The position numbers were made by a program, and so were the translations under genes. A DNA stretch of 64,000 nucleotides from the NCBI RefSeq assembly GCF_900106645.1, contig NZ_FNMV01000008.1, forward strand, positions 62,001 through 126,000, read 5' to 3'. The DNA is from Flavobacterium degerlachei. GTDB taxonomy: Bacteria; Bacteroidota; Bacteroidia; Flavobacteriales; Flavobacteriaceae. Under the pieces are notes generated by a model. The model was not told the DNA's origin and did no database searches. It worked only from the letters and a program-made list of their open reading frames with translations. Position 1 is the first letter of the stretch, and each line of letters starts with the position of its first letter. Below are positions 1 to 9,505 of this stretch, one piece after another.

Positions 1-2922
1 CTCAATAGGAGATCCACCTGCCTCAGGAGTAAAACCTGAATTGTGTTTCCAAGTATGTAAATTTTGAGCATTTAAGAACAGTTTCATACTTTGAAAAGTA
101 ATGTTTTGTGCACTAAACGGTTTAAAGTTATAGGCCAATTGTACATTTCTAATTCTGATATAACTACCATCTTCTACATTATAAGTAGAATTTAATTTAT
201 TATATCCTGACGCTTCAGATAATCTTGGCTCCCAATTTGAAGTTCCAGCTCCAGTCCATCTGTCTTCTCTCGCTTCTCTATAGTTGAATTGAGCAAAAGT
301 ACTTCCGTTACCCCAGTTTCTCCATACTTCATTTCCATACACGCCTTGTAAATCAATAGCTAATGAAAATTTATCATAGTTTACGCTAGTGCTAAAACCA
401 TAAGTAAAGTCTGGTGTAGGATTTCCAATTACCTTTCTATCATCAGTAGTTATAGTTCCATCACCATTAACATCTTTATATTTAAAATCACCAGGACCAT
501 AACTACCTAAGGTACTAACAGGTGAAGATAAAACATCAGCATAAGATTGGTATATTCCCTCCACTTCATATCCGTAGAATGAACCTATAGGATTACCTGC
601 ACTTGTACGAGTTGGACCTGAAAAGATTTCATATCCAGGTTCGAAAACTGAATTAACTCTATTGTTAAGCGTAGTTAAGTTTCCGCTAATAGAATAAGAG
701 AATTTATCTGAAATTTTTTCATCCCAAGATGTAGAAAATTCAAAACCTTTATTTTCAATTTCCCCAGCATTTGTATAGAAATTTTCATTTCCTTGTGTAA
801 CAAAAACCAATAAATCTTTGGTGGTTTTATTGTAATAAGTAGCATCAAACCTTAAACGATCTTTAAAAGTAGTTAATTCAAAACCACCTTCATAAGACGT
901 TACTGTTTCCCATTTCAAATTGTCAGTATTTCTATAAGCCAATACAAAAGCAGGTACTAAAGTAGAACCAAATACTGCAGATGCACCGGTAGTATAATTA
1001 GGTAAATAAGGATAGTGAACCGCATTGTATTGATTACCCAATTCTCCGTAAGAACCTTTAATTTTTAACGAATTAATACCGCTGTTCTCCATGAATTTTT
1101 CTTTTCCTAATTCCCATGCAGCACCTATAGACCAGAAGTTTTGATCTCTAGTGTCTTTAGGCAATTCAGAAGAAGAATCTCTTCTAAAAGATCCATTTAC
1201 GATATATTTTCCTTTGTAATTATATAAGGCACGAAATAAAGTAGAAGTAGTTGCTCTTTCCCATTGTTCAGAATTTGAAACCCTTGTAGCTTGATCTCCA
1301 TAAGGAAATACATTTAAATACCACCATCTAGGATCATTTGGTATTGGCTCTCCACCTATTTTTTGATTTACAGAACCACTGATACTTTCTAAATATTCTT
1401 GAAAAGAATTGTAACCAGCTAAAAATGTTAAACTATGATCTCCAAATTTTTTATTATACGTTAATAAATAATCTTGTTGGAAATTTTGAACAGTTGTATT
1501 GTATTGTGACACGCTTGTCAAAGTTCTACCAGAATACGGTGTAACTTGATCGCTTTCAGCAGCAAACACATCAATTAACGGTACATAACTTCTTCCTTTT
1601 CTAACATCCATATCCCCTGAATATCCAATTCTAAAAGTAAAGTCCTTTAATAATTTTAATTCTCCGTATACATTACCTACAAATCTAAATTGATTATTAA
1701 TCTTTGTATCAGACTCTTCATTAACTGGAATCAAAGGATTTCCAATTTGTGCCCCTCCAATTTGAACTGGCAATTGATTATAAACACCATCTGCATTGTA
1801 AGGATTAACAATAGGAGTTGCATTTAATGCCGAACCAAAGTTATTACCTACAGGTAGTTTTGATTTAATACCATTTAATCCTATTCCAAATTTTAAATTA
1901 TCAGAAACCTTAATCTCGTCATTTACATTAAAGGTGATTTTTTGTAGATTTTCATTACGAATAACACCTTCTTCTTTTAAATACCCAAAGCCTAAACTTA
2001 ATTTATTATTGTCAGTAGCGCTTTGAATACTTAAGTTAGTATTTTGAACTATAGCTGCTTTGTTCTCTAATTGGTTAATCCAATCTGTATCACCATTAAA
2101 TAAATTGTAATAAGCATAAGGAGCAGCACCATCGTTTACTCTTTGCTCATCATACAATTCTTTAAATAGTGCTGCATTAGCCACTTTTGGTTTACCTACA
2201 ATACTTTTAACTCCTGTAGAAGTGTTGAAGTTGATGCTCATTTTACCTGCTTTACCTTGCTTTGTTGAAACAAGAATAACACCATTAGCACCTCTTACCC
2301 CAAAAATCGCCAATGAAGAAGGATCTTTAAGAATTTCAATAGACTCGATGTCATTAGAATTGATATAACTAATATCAGTGCTAAAAATTCCATCGACAAC
2401 ATATAAAGGTTTAGTTTGATTTCTACTAACTGTCCCTCGTATACGAATATCTGGTTCCTGTCCCGGTCTACCAGAGTTTACCACAGATAATCCTGCAACC
2501 TTACCTTGTAAAGAGGCAACTGGATTAGCATTAGGTTTATCAGCTACTGTTTTACCTTCAATTTTAACAATAGAACCTGTTAAATCTCTCTTCTTTGCGC
2601 TACCGTAACCGATAACTACAATTTCATCTAATTGCATGCTCTTTGAAACTTGCATCGTTATTACCATAGGAGAAGTTTTAGCCCCTACGCTTAAAGTTTC
2701 AAAACCAATCATTGAAATTTTTAGTAACTCACCACTTTTAGCGTTGATACTAAAATTTCCGTCAAAATCAGTATCAGTATTGGTATTTGAATCAAGAGCG
2801 ATAATTATTGCTCCTGGAATTCCTAGACCCTCTTTATCCAATACTTTTCCCTTTATTACTTGACCAGACATATACGCTGGAAGTAGAATGAGTGCTAAAA
2901 AGCTAAAAATATAATTTCTCAT
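1..2922 (-). CDS. SusC/RagA-family TonB-linked outer-membrane receptor (3' end outside window)
   Basis: This is an open reading frame running off the left edge, with 974 codons visible, so the end of the barrel is missing. The protein starts with a signal peptide (about residues 1-20). A carboxypeptidase-regulatory-like beta domain follows (about 22-105), then a TonB-dependent plug carrying the SusC hallmark GVRGANGVILVSTKQGKAG near residue 210, then a long barrel. A D-N-D-rich turn (VNGDGTITTDD) lies near residue 820. Family members import oligosaccharides or peptides across the outer membrane with a SusD lipoprotein. Any susD would lie beyond the edge. The start ATG at 2922 directly precedes the signal peptide. 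The substrate cannot be read from the sequence. The regulator at 3165-5945 is the probable partner. Confidence 0.93.
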   Translation of the reverse strand, partial: MRNYIFSFLALILLPAYMSGQVIKGKVLDKEGLGIPGAIIIALDSNTNTDTDFDGNFSINAKSGELLKISMIGFETLSVGAKTSPMVITMQVSKSMQLDEIVVIGYGSAKKRDLTGSIVKIEGKTVADKPNANPVASLQGKVAGLSVVNSGRPGQEPDIRIRGTVSRNQTKPLYVVDGIFSTDISYINSNDIESIEILKDPSSLAIFGVRGANGVILVSTKQGKAGKMSINFNTSTGVKSIVGKPKVANAALFKELYDEQRVNDGAAPYAYYNLFNGDTDWINQLENKAAIVQNTNLSIQSATDNNKLSLGFGYLKEEGVIRNENLQKITFNVNDEIKVSDNLKFGIGLNGIKSKLPVGNNFGSALNATPIVNPYNADGVYNQLPVQIGGAQIGNPLIPVNEESDTKINNQFRFVGNVYGELKLLKDFTFRIGYSGDMDVRKGRSYVPLIDVFAAESDQVTPYSGRTLTSVSQYNTTVQNFQQDYLLTYNKKFGDHSLTFLAGYNSFQEYLESISGSVNQKIGGEPIPNDPRWWYLNVFPYGDQATRVSNSEQWERATTSTLFRALYNYKGKYIVNGSFRRDSSSELPKDTRDQNFWSIGAAWELGKEKFMENSGINSLKIKGSYGELGNQYNAVHYPYLPNYTTGASAVFGSTLVPAFVLAYRNTDNLKWETVTSYEGGFELTTFKDRLRFDATYYNKTTKDLLVFVTQGNENFYTNAGEIENKGFEFSTSWDEKISDKFSYSISGNLTTLNNRVNSVFEPGYEIFSGPTRTSAGNPIGSFYGYEVEGIYQSYADVLSSPVSTLGSYGPGDFKYKDVNGDGTITTDDRKVIGNPTPDFTYGFSTSVNYDKFSLAIDLQGVYGNEVWRNWGNGSTFAQFNYREAREDRWTGAGTSNWEPRLSEASGYNKLNSTYNVEDGSYIRIRNVQLAYNFKPFSAQNITFQSMKLFLNAQNLHTWKHNSGFTPEAGGSPIE

Positions 2923-3076
2923 GTATTAATAATTTGTTAAAGTTAGTAGGGCCAAATTAAGCAATTACAACGTTGTAGTTATCAAAAGAGGAATACTACA
3001 TAAATACATCAAAATACAGAAAACCTACCATAAATCAATGAATTAAAGCGTTTAAGTAGTCTAATGAGAAAGTCGG

Positions 3077-3095
3077 CTACATCTATATGATGTAG
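3077..3095. promoter_or_regulatory. Inverted repeat upstream of the susC-like gene
   Basis: Seven-base arms CTACATC and GATGTAG are separated by TATAT, and a further partial copy (GATGTA) follows. The repeat lies in the 242-base gap between the SusC-type gene and the upstream regulator gene. It could be an operator for the HTH regulator or a chance AT-rich palindrome. No TAnnTTTG box was found on the minus strand here. Confidence 0.25.
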
Positions 3096-3164
3096 TAATG
3101 ATGTATTGTAATTGTGTTAAAATTTATCGTGAAAAATAAATTAAATGTAAAAAATGAGTTGTTT

Positions 3165-5945
3165 TTATATTAATAATAAAAACTTAGATAGGTTGTCGTC
3201 CTGAACAAGGTTCAATTTCTTCCGTAGTCGATAACGATGAAGTTCTACACCACGGAAGGAAATATTCATCATGGGTGCAATTTCTTTCGATGTTAAATTC
3301 ATTTTTAAGTAAATACAAAGCTTGATATCTTTTGAAGTAAGATTAGGAAACTTTTTGTTTAAATTGATAATAAACTCATTATGAATTTGATTTAAATTAC
3401 TTTCAAAAGTTTCCCATTCATGCTTGTTAACTGCATTAATTTTAATAGCTTTTTTAATTTCGCTTTTTAATTTATTGAAGTCTGTTTCGGATTCCAAAAT
3501 TCCTTGAATCTTTTCAATCATTTCGCTTTGCTTGGCTATCGAAAGTGATTTTCCAGCCACCTCTGACGATTTTGACTGCAACTCTAGCTCAAGGATGTGT
3601 TTCTCATATTCTTGGCTGTTCAATTCATTTTCGGCTTTAAGTTCAATCTCTAGAATTTTCTTTTGATGCTTCAGTTCCTCTTCCCTTAGTTCCAGTTTCT
3701 GTGCGTATCTCATTTTATTCCATTTATAATAAACGTATAAAATAGCGCCCACTAAACAGAAATACAATAAAACCATCCAAAAAGAAAAATACCATGGTTT
3801 TGATACGGTAAAACCGAAACTCGATACCTTAGTAAATTCCAAACCGTCATGGTTATAAATATTTAAAATGTGATTTCCATTATCTAAATTATTCAAAACA
3901 ATCATTCCTTCTTTAATCCGAATAAAATCAGAGGATTCATCAATCTTATAAAACAAACTTGGTTTCTCGGCGCCATAAATTCCAGAAATGACGTTTATAC
4001 TTAATTCAGAATTGTACTTAATTTTTGATTGGTCATCGATAAGGTTTTCATTATTAAAAGCTTCTATCCTTATTTTTTGATCTTTTTTAGCATTATTTGC
4101 CAGTTGAAGAGAGATAAATCCGTCATCTAAATTTAATAAATAGCGGTCCTTATTTTTAAATATTTTTAAATTATCATTGATAATCTTTCCTTTATAATAC
4201 TTTTCTTGAATGCTACTCCAAACGAATTTATTTCCATCTGCATAGATAGGGTACAAAAGCCCCTCTTTTAATACCATGAAATGATTATTGTCAATAGCGA
4301 CAATATCTGAAATGTTTCTGAAATTAGAATTAAACAATTCATTCATCTCTAATTGATTGGTAATGGAATTATAAGTGTACCAAGAATTATGAATTAAAAA
4401 GAGTATTTCAGTTCGAAACTCAAATATCTTGACTCCAAAATCATTTGCAATTTTATTACGTTGACTCACGTTTTCCACAGCAACAGTTTCATCGTTTTCA
4501 TTCAACTGAATTCGATACAGTCCTCTGTAATTATCCGCCGCCCAGATTTCATTTTTTTTATTTTGAGCAATATATTTTATAGGCTTCAAAAGTCCAACTA
4601 TATCCACTTTTTTAGTTAAATCATTCCCGTCATTGTAAATGGTGATTCCGCTATATGTTGCTTGCAAATAAGAATTATCTATATTACTTTTAGTAAGATT
4701 CCATCCCCCGTTTTTATCATTCAATTTAGAAAAAGTGCCATTTTCATAAATAAAAGTTCCCTCGTTATGACCAATAAGGTATTTATTGTTTATTTTACTA
4801 ATATTCCAAGCCTGTCCATGCATGCTAGGAACTGATGTAAACTGCCTGTTTTCATATTTAAAAACACCATGATTAGAAGCCATTAAATATCCTTTGTCAG
4901 TAGTTGCAACTGAATATACCGAACCTAAAACTCCTGAATTATCAGAAAAAATAGATATAGCTGAATTGACTTCAATGTGTGCAATTCCATTATCGAGACC
5001 TAGCCACAAATCATTTTCTTTGTCTAAACCTATACTCAAAATAGAATTGTTCATCAATACATTATTTCGATTGATGTTTTTATAGCTATCTGTTTTTAAG
5101 TCTAAAACATAAATACCTTGGCTTGCTGTTCCTATGACTAGTTTATTATTATTTATAAACTTAGCAACATTAACATTTGCCGTTTTTAAAGTTTCATTTA
5201 AGGGGTTTTTCCAAGGACTTAAAATCCCTTTTTCTTCAATATAAACGCCATTTTTCTTAGTAAAAATGTACGTTCTATTTTTATACTTTTCAATAGAATG
5301 GATCACATTATTCTCTAAAACACCCCAACCTTTTATTTTTTCAACCTTGGAATTTTTCATTCTAAAAACTCCATTTTCCACAGAAGCGATTAAGAGTTGC
5401 TTATCAACTATAAAGCAATAGGAAATAAGAAATGGGAGTTTAACCTTCTTAATAAATTTACCATCATAAATAAATAGAATATTAAAAGATTGAAAATAAA
5501 TTTTATCCTCAAATTTAAAAATCTTCCAAATTTCCTCGTTTTCATTTTCATCAAAAACTTTATTTCCTTTAGAAATGGAAACATAATTCATCTTTCCATC
5601 CTTTCGATTCCAATATCCAAATTCCTTATAGGAACCAGAATAAATTTTATCTCCATCTACCATTATCGAACGTATAATGGTTTTATTGGGTAATAAATAT
5701 TTTTCCCATTTCACGCCATTGTAACGCAGTAAATAGTGGTTATTGGCAAAATACATGGCATCATCATTTCCTTGAGCCACATTCCAAATCTGGTTATCTC
5801 CCTGATAATCAGATTTACTGTAGTTCTCTACAAAAGGAAGTAACTCCTGTGCATACAATTGAATAGATATAAAAAAGAAAAAGAGTAGTGGTAATGTCTT
5901 TGATTTCAATTTGTGGGAAGGTTTTATTTCCAAATATAAACACAT
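3165..5945 (-). CDS. Propeller-sensor, membrane-anchored LuxR-type HTH transcriptional regulator
   Basis: The 926-residue protein is built like SusR-type or hybrid-like regulators of Bacteroidota glycan loci. It has a signal sequence (about residues 13-34) and a long beta-propeller region of repeated strands (about 35-640). A triple-tyrosine-like sandwich follows (about 650-710), then one membrane helix (about 718-742) and a charged coiled coil (about 745-840). A C-terminal helix-turn-helix ends the protein (about 865-922, including LTSKEIAPMMNISFRGVE). No histidine kinase or receiver domain is present. Sensing and DNA binding therefore sit in one polypeptide, with the propeller periplasmic and the HTH cytoplasmic. 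It lies just upstream of, and in the same direction as, the SusC-type gene and probably controls it. The ligand is unknown. Confidence 0.85.
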   Translation of the reverse strand: MCLYLEIKPSHKLKSKTLPLLFFFFISIQLYAQELLPFVENYSKSDYQGDNQIWNVAQGNDDAMYFANNHYLLRYNGVKWEKYLLPNKTIIRSIMVDGDKIYSGSYKEFGYWNRKDGKMNYVSISKGNKVFDENENEEIWKIFKFEDKIYFQSFNILFIYDGKFIKKVKLPFLISYCFIVDKQLLIASVENGVFRMKNSKVEKIKGWGVLENNVIHSIEKYKNRTYIFTKKNGVYIEEKGILSPWKNPLNETLKTANVNVAKFINNNKLVIGTASQGIYVLDLKTDSYKNINRNNVLMNNSILSIGLDKENDLWLGLDNGIAHIEVNSAISIFSDNSGVLGSVYSVATTDKGYLMASNHGVFKYENRQFTSVPSMHGQAWNISKINNKYLIGHNEGTFIYENGTFSKLNDKNGGWNLTKSNIDNSYLQATYSGITIYNDGNDLTKKVDIVGLLKPIKYIAQNKKNEIWAADNYRGLYRIQLNENDETVAVENVSQRNKIANDFGVKIFEFRTEILFLIHNSWYTYNSITNQLEMNELFNSNFRNISDIVAIDNNHFMVLKEGLLYPIYADGNKFVWSSIQEKYYKGKIINDNLKIFKNKDRYLLNLDDGFISLQLANNAKKDQKIRIEAFNNENLIDDQSKIKYNSELSINVISGIYGAEKPSLFYKIDESSDFIRIKEGMIVLNNLDNGNHILNIYNHDGLEFTKVSSFGFTVSKPWYFSFWMVLLYFCLVGAILYVYYKWNKMRYAQKLELREEELKHQKKILEIELKAENELNSQEYEKHILELELQSKSSEVAGKSLSIAKQSEMIEKIQGILESETDFNKLKSEIKKAIKINAVNKHEWETFESNLNQIHNEFIINLNKKFPNLTSKDIKLCIYLKMNLTSKEIAPMMNISFRGVELHRYRLRKKLNLVQDDNLSKFLLLI

Positions 5946-5963
5946 TTATTCAATATAAGGCAT

Positions 5964-5990
5964 AAAAAAACCTCTCGTTCGAGAGGCTTT
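5964..5990 (-). terminator. Rho-independent terminator of pta-ackA
   Basis: The stem CCTCTC/GAGAGG is followed, on the minus strand, by a run of seven T. It lies about 20 bases beyond the ackA stop codon. Confidence 0.8.
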
Positions 5991-6011
5991 AGAACACAAT
6001 ATTATATTATT

Positions 6012-7196
6012 TTAATTCAAAAGTAAATTATAAACCTGATTTGCAATTTCTACTTCTTCATTCGTAGGAATCACCATGATTTTTGTTTTCGAATTTAAAG
6101 TATTGATTTCCCTTATCTCTTTTGAACGAATATCATTCTTTTCCATGTCTATTTCTATTCCGAAATAATCCATATCAGTACACACTAATTTTCTGATATA
6201 AGATGAATTTTCTCCTATTCCTGCGGTAAAAATAATTGCGTCGAGACCATTCATTGCTGCCGCATACGAACCAATATACTTCCTGATTCGATAGGCATTC
6301 ATAGCAAGAGCTAACTGACAATCAATATTCCCCTTTTCAGCACTGGCTTCAATATCTCTAAGATCGCTGTATCCAGTAAGTCCGAGCATTCCACTTTCTT
6401 TAAGTAATAAATTATTTACCTCAGTGGCTGTATATCCTAATGTATTTATCAAATAAAATATAAGCGAATGATCAATATCTCCACTTCTTGTTCCCATTAT
6501 CAACCCATTCGATGGAGAAAAACCCATCGTATGATCTATACTTTTCCCATCTTGAATTGCCGTCATACTACATCCATTTCCCAGGTGAATGCTAATTATT
6601 TTTGAACTTTTCTTTAAATATTCAATTGCCTTTTCAGAAACATATTTGTGACTTATTCCGTGAAAACCATAAACCCGTATTTTACTTTCTGTCAAAAGTG
6701 CATTGGGTATCGCGTATTTGTAAGCTACTACAGGAATAGTCTGATGAAAAGCGGTATCAAATACTGCTACTTGCTTCGCTGTTGCAAAAATTTCTTCGGC
6801 AACATTTATTCCAAGCAAATGCGCTGGGTTATGCAATGGTACTAAAATAGAAAGTTCTTTAATTTTTTCTTTAACGTCGCTATTGATAATGGTAGTATCT
6901 GTAAAATAACTACCTCCGTGCACCACACGATGCCCTACAGCATTAATTTCTTCAGTAGTTTTAATTACTCCAATATTATCATTCATTAACAATTCAGCAA
7001 TCTTCTCTAAACCTATTTTATGATCGGCAATTGGTAAAGATTCTTCTAATTTTGTGCTATTGGTTACGTATGTAAGATTTGAAGAATCTAACCCAATTCT
7101 ATCAATCATACCACTACAAATTACCTCCTTAGTAGGCATATTGATTAACTGATACTTTATAGATGAACTGCCTGAATTTATAATTATTATTTTCAT
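6012..7196 (-). CDS. ackA: Acetate kinase
   Basis: This 394-residue enzyme interconverts acetyl phosphate + ADP and acetate + ATP (EC 2.7.2.1). It is cytoplasmic and, with Pta, forms the acetate overflow and assimilation branch. The N-terminal phosphate-binding motif NSGSSSIKYQ starts at residue 7. The acetokinase signature GFSPSNGLIMGTRSGD and the C-terminal FTAGIGENS are present. An upstream in-frame ATG at 7247 would add 17 hydrophobic residues not seen in the family, so the ATG at 7196, immediately before KIIIINSG, is chosen. It follows pta by about 95 bases in the same direction and is probably cotranscribed with it. The spacer holds short purine-rich repeats of GATTGAAA. No Shine-Dalgarno is visible, as usual in this phylum. 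Confidence 0.96.
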   Translation of the reverse strand: MKIIIINSGSSSIKYQLINMPTKEVICSGMIDRIGLDSSNLTYVTNSTKLEESLPIADHKIGLEKIAELLMNDNIGVIKTTEEINAVGHRVVHGGSYFTDTTIINSDVKEKIKELSILVPLHNPAHLLGINVAEEIFATAKQVAVFDTAFHQTIPVVAYKYAIPNALLTESKIRVYGFHGISHKYVSEKAIEYLKKSSKIISIHLGNGCSMTAIQDGKSIDHTMGFSPSNGLIMGTRSGDIDHSLIFYLINTLGYTATEVNNLLLKESGMLGLTGYSDLRDIEASAEKGNIDCQLALAMNAYRIRKYIGSYAAAMNGLDAIIFTAGIGENSSYIRKLVCTDMDYFGIEIDMEKNDIRSKEIREINTLNSKTKIMVIPTNEEVEIANQVYNLLLN

Positions 7197-7290
7197 TGAA
7201 CTAAAATTTAAAAATTGAAAGATTGAAAAGATTGAAAGACGAAACAATTAATTTTTAAATCATTAAATTTTTCAATCTTTAAATAAAACT

Positions 7291-9384
7291 TTACAACCCC
7301 TGCGCTTGAATTGCGGTGATCACAACGGTATTGATAATATCATCAACAGTACAACCACGACTTAAATCATTTACGGGCTTGTTTAAACCCTGCAACATCG
7401 GTCCTATGGCTAATGCTCCAGTTTCTCTTTGTACTGCTTTATAAGTGTTGTTTCCCGTATTTAAATCAGGGAAGATAAGTACACTGGCTTGACCTGCTAC
7501 TTCTGAATTTGGCATTTTACTTTGACCAATTTCCATGTCTACAGCAGCGTCATACTGAATAGGTCCTTCAATTTTTAAATCGGGGCGTTTTTTACGAACT
7601 ATTTCGGTTGCTGCCCTTACTTTTTCTACCTCATCCCCTTTTCCTGAAGATCCAGAAGAGTAAGAAAGCATGGCAATTTTAGGTTCTATTCCAAAAGCCA
7701 AACTTGAATCAGCTGAAGAAATGGCAATCTCTGCCAGCTGTTCCGCGGTTGGATTCGGGTTGATGGCACAATCTCCAAAAACAGAAACTCTATCTTCTAA
7801 ACACATGAAAAATATCGAAGAAACGATACAGGTATTTGGTTTCGTTTTAATAAATTGCAAAGCCGGTAAAATAGTATGTTGGGTCGTATGTGCTGCTCCA
7901 GAAACCATTCCGTCTGCATCTCCTTTATAGACCATCATTGTTCCAAAATAGGACACATCTTCCATCAAATCTTTAGCCATACCTAATGTCACATTTTTAG
8001 CTTTTCGCAACTCGTAATAGGTATTGACATAATCTTCATAATGTGCTGATTCGATTGGATTGATAATTTTCACTTTCGAAAAATCAAAAGTTATCCCCAA
8101 CTCTGCCACTTTAGTTTCTATTTGTTTTTTGTTTCCAATAATTGAAATATCAACTACATCCATCGCTAATAATCTAGAGGTTGCGATTAGAATTCTATCA
8201 TCATTTCCTTCCGGCAAAACGATATGTTTTCTATGTTTTTTAGCCCTTTTTACCAGATTATATTGAAACATTTTTGGTGTCATTCCCTCTGCTTCAAATG
8301 CGCTCAGCTTTTCAGATAAACTATCTAAATCAACATACTTCTCAAATGTATTTATGGAAGTCTCAATCTTTTGGGTATTATTTGCGTATATCTTAGATTT
8401 AATATTCCCTATTCTGTTAGTGATACTATAGGTTCCACCTTCAACAGAAATTATAGGTACAATACTAGTCAAACCTTCAATTAATTTTAGGATACTATCA
8501 TCAGGCACTATATTTCCTGTCAATACTATTCCAGATATTGTAGGATAATTAGCAGATTCATTAGCTTGTAAAGCTCCTAAGATAATATCAGCTCTATCTC
8601 CCGGAGTAATCACAAGGGCTTTATCTTTTAGGTGCAATAGATAGTTGCGCAATTGCATGGCTCCTACACTGAAATTCCCAATTTCATTGTTTAAAAACTC
8701 GCCACCAAAGAGTACTTTAGCATCAAGCTCGTCCACAATTTCTTTAATTGTAGGGTTATTCAAACTAGAAATAATAGGAATCGCATTGACCAAAACCTCT
8801 TTTGGTAAGCTTGCCTTCAATCCATCAGTTACTACTTGTACATTCTCAGGTTGCACTTTATTAGCAATAACGGCCAATACCTCAACATCCTTAACCTTAA
8901 ATGAGTCGTATGCAAGGTATAGACTGTCAATTAGTTCCTCCAGTGTTTTCCCTACTCCAGAGCCCACAATAATAGTAGGGATTCCCAGGTTTTTAGCAAT
9001 CAGTACATTCATGTCTAATTCAATGACTGTTCCTTCTCCACTAAAACTGGTTCCTTCGACCAAAACAAAATCAAACTGCTCCTCTAATTTTTTATATTTC
9101 TCAATAATTAGATCCAGCACTTCACCAATTTTACCTTTATTTTTCTTTTTGATCAGTTTACTTTTCGTAATGGCAAAAGCATCCTCAAAAGAAATATCTA
9201 AACCAAAATGACCTATCACAGTTTCAATATGATTGTCTAGTTTACCATCCTCAAAATCTTCGATTATAGGTCTAAAATAACCCACTTTGGCAGTTTTACC
9301 AATAAGCATACTCATTAAACCAAGCGTTATAATGGATTTCCCACTATTGTGCTCGCTTGTTGCTATATAAATGGCTTTGTTCAT
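7291..9384 (-). CDS. pta: Phosphate acetyltransferase
   Basis: This 697-residue long-form Pta converts acetyl-CoA + phosphate to acetyl phosphate + CoA (EC 2.3.1.8). Three regions are visible. The N-terminal P-loop-like dethiobiotin-synthase-type domain begins IYIATSEHNSGKSIITLG and spans about residues 1-215. A DRTGG regulatory domain follows (about 220-330). The catalytic PTA/PTB domain (about 375-690) contains SYSSGSSGKGDEVEKVR and FPDLNTGNNTYKAVQR. The full length matches the allosterically controlled type found in enterobacteria. It is first gene of pta-ackA. The upstream 120 bases are a purine-rich, low-complexity stretch on the coding strand, in which no TAnnTTTG box was seen. Confidence 0.96.
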   Translation of the reverse strand: MNKAIYIATSEHNSGKSIITLGLMSMLIGKTAKVGYFRPIIEDFEDGKLDNHIETVIGHFGLDISFEDAFAITKSKLIKKKNKGKIGEVLDLIIEKYKKLEEQFDFVLVEGTSFSGEGTVIELDMNVLIAKNLGIPTIIVGSGVGKTLEELIDSLYLAYDSFKVKDVEVLAVIANKVQPENVQVVTDGLKASLPKEVLVNAIPIISSLNNPTIKEIVDELDAKVLFGGEFLNNEIGNFSVGAMQLRNYLLHLKDKALVITPGDRADIILGALQANESANYPTISGIVLTGNIVPDDSILKLIEGLTSIVPIISVEGGTYSITNRIGNIKSKIYANNTQKIETSINTFEKYVDLDSLSEKLSAFEAEGMTPKMFQYNLVKRAKKHRKHIVLPEGNDDRILIATSRLLAMDVVDISIIGNKKQIETKVAELGITFDFSKVKIINPIESAHYEDYVNTYYELRKAKNVTLGMAKDLMEDVSYFGTMMVYKGDADGMVSGAAHTTQHTILPALQFIKTKPNTCIVSSIFFMCLEDRVSVFGDCAINPNPTAEQLAEIAISSADSSLAFGIEPKIAMLSYSSGSSGKGDEVEKVRAATEIVRKKRPDLKIEGPIQYDAAVDMEIGQSKMPNSEVAGQASVLIFPDLNTGNNTYKAVQRETGALAIGPMLQGLNKPVNDLSRGCTVDDIINTVVITAIQAQGL

Positions 9385-9505
9385 TCTCTTTAGTTTTAAT
9401 ATTATCCCAATTCAAATTGGTTAATCTATATTAATTTGTTCTTATTCTTTATTCTCTTCTCTATATTCTCTTTTCTATACCCTTTCCTCTATATATTCTC
9501 ACTTC

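Noticed and set aside
8645..9211. Plus-strand open frame of 188 codons
   Set aside because: It lies wholly opposite pta; its low-complexity translation has no family signals.
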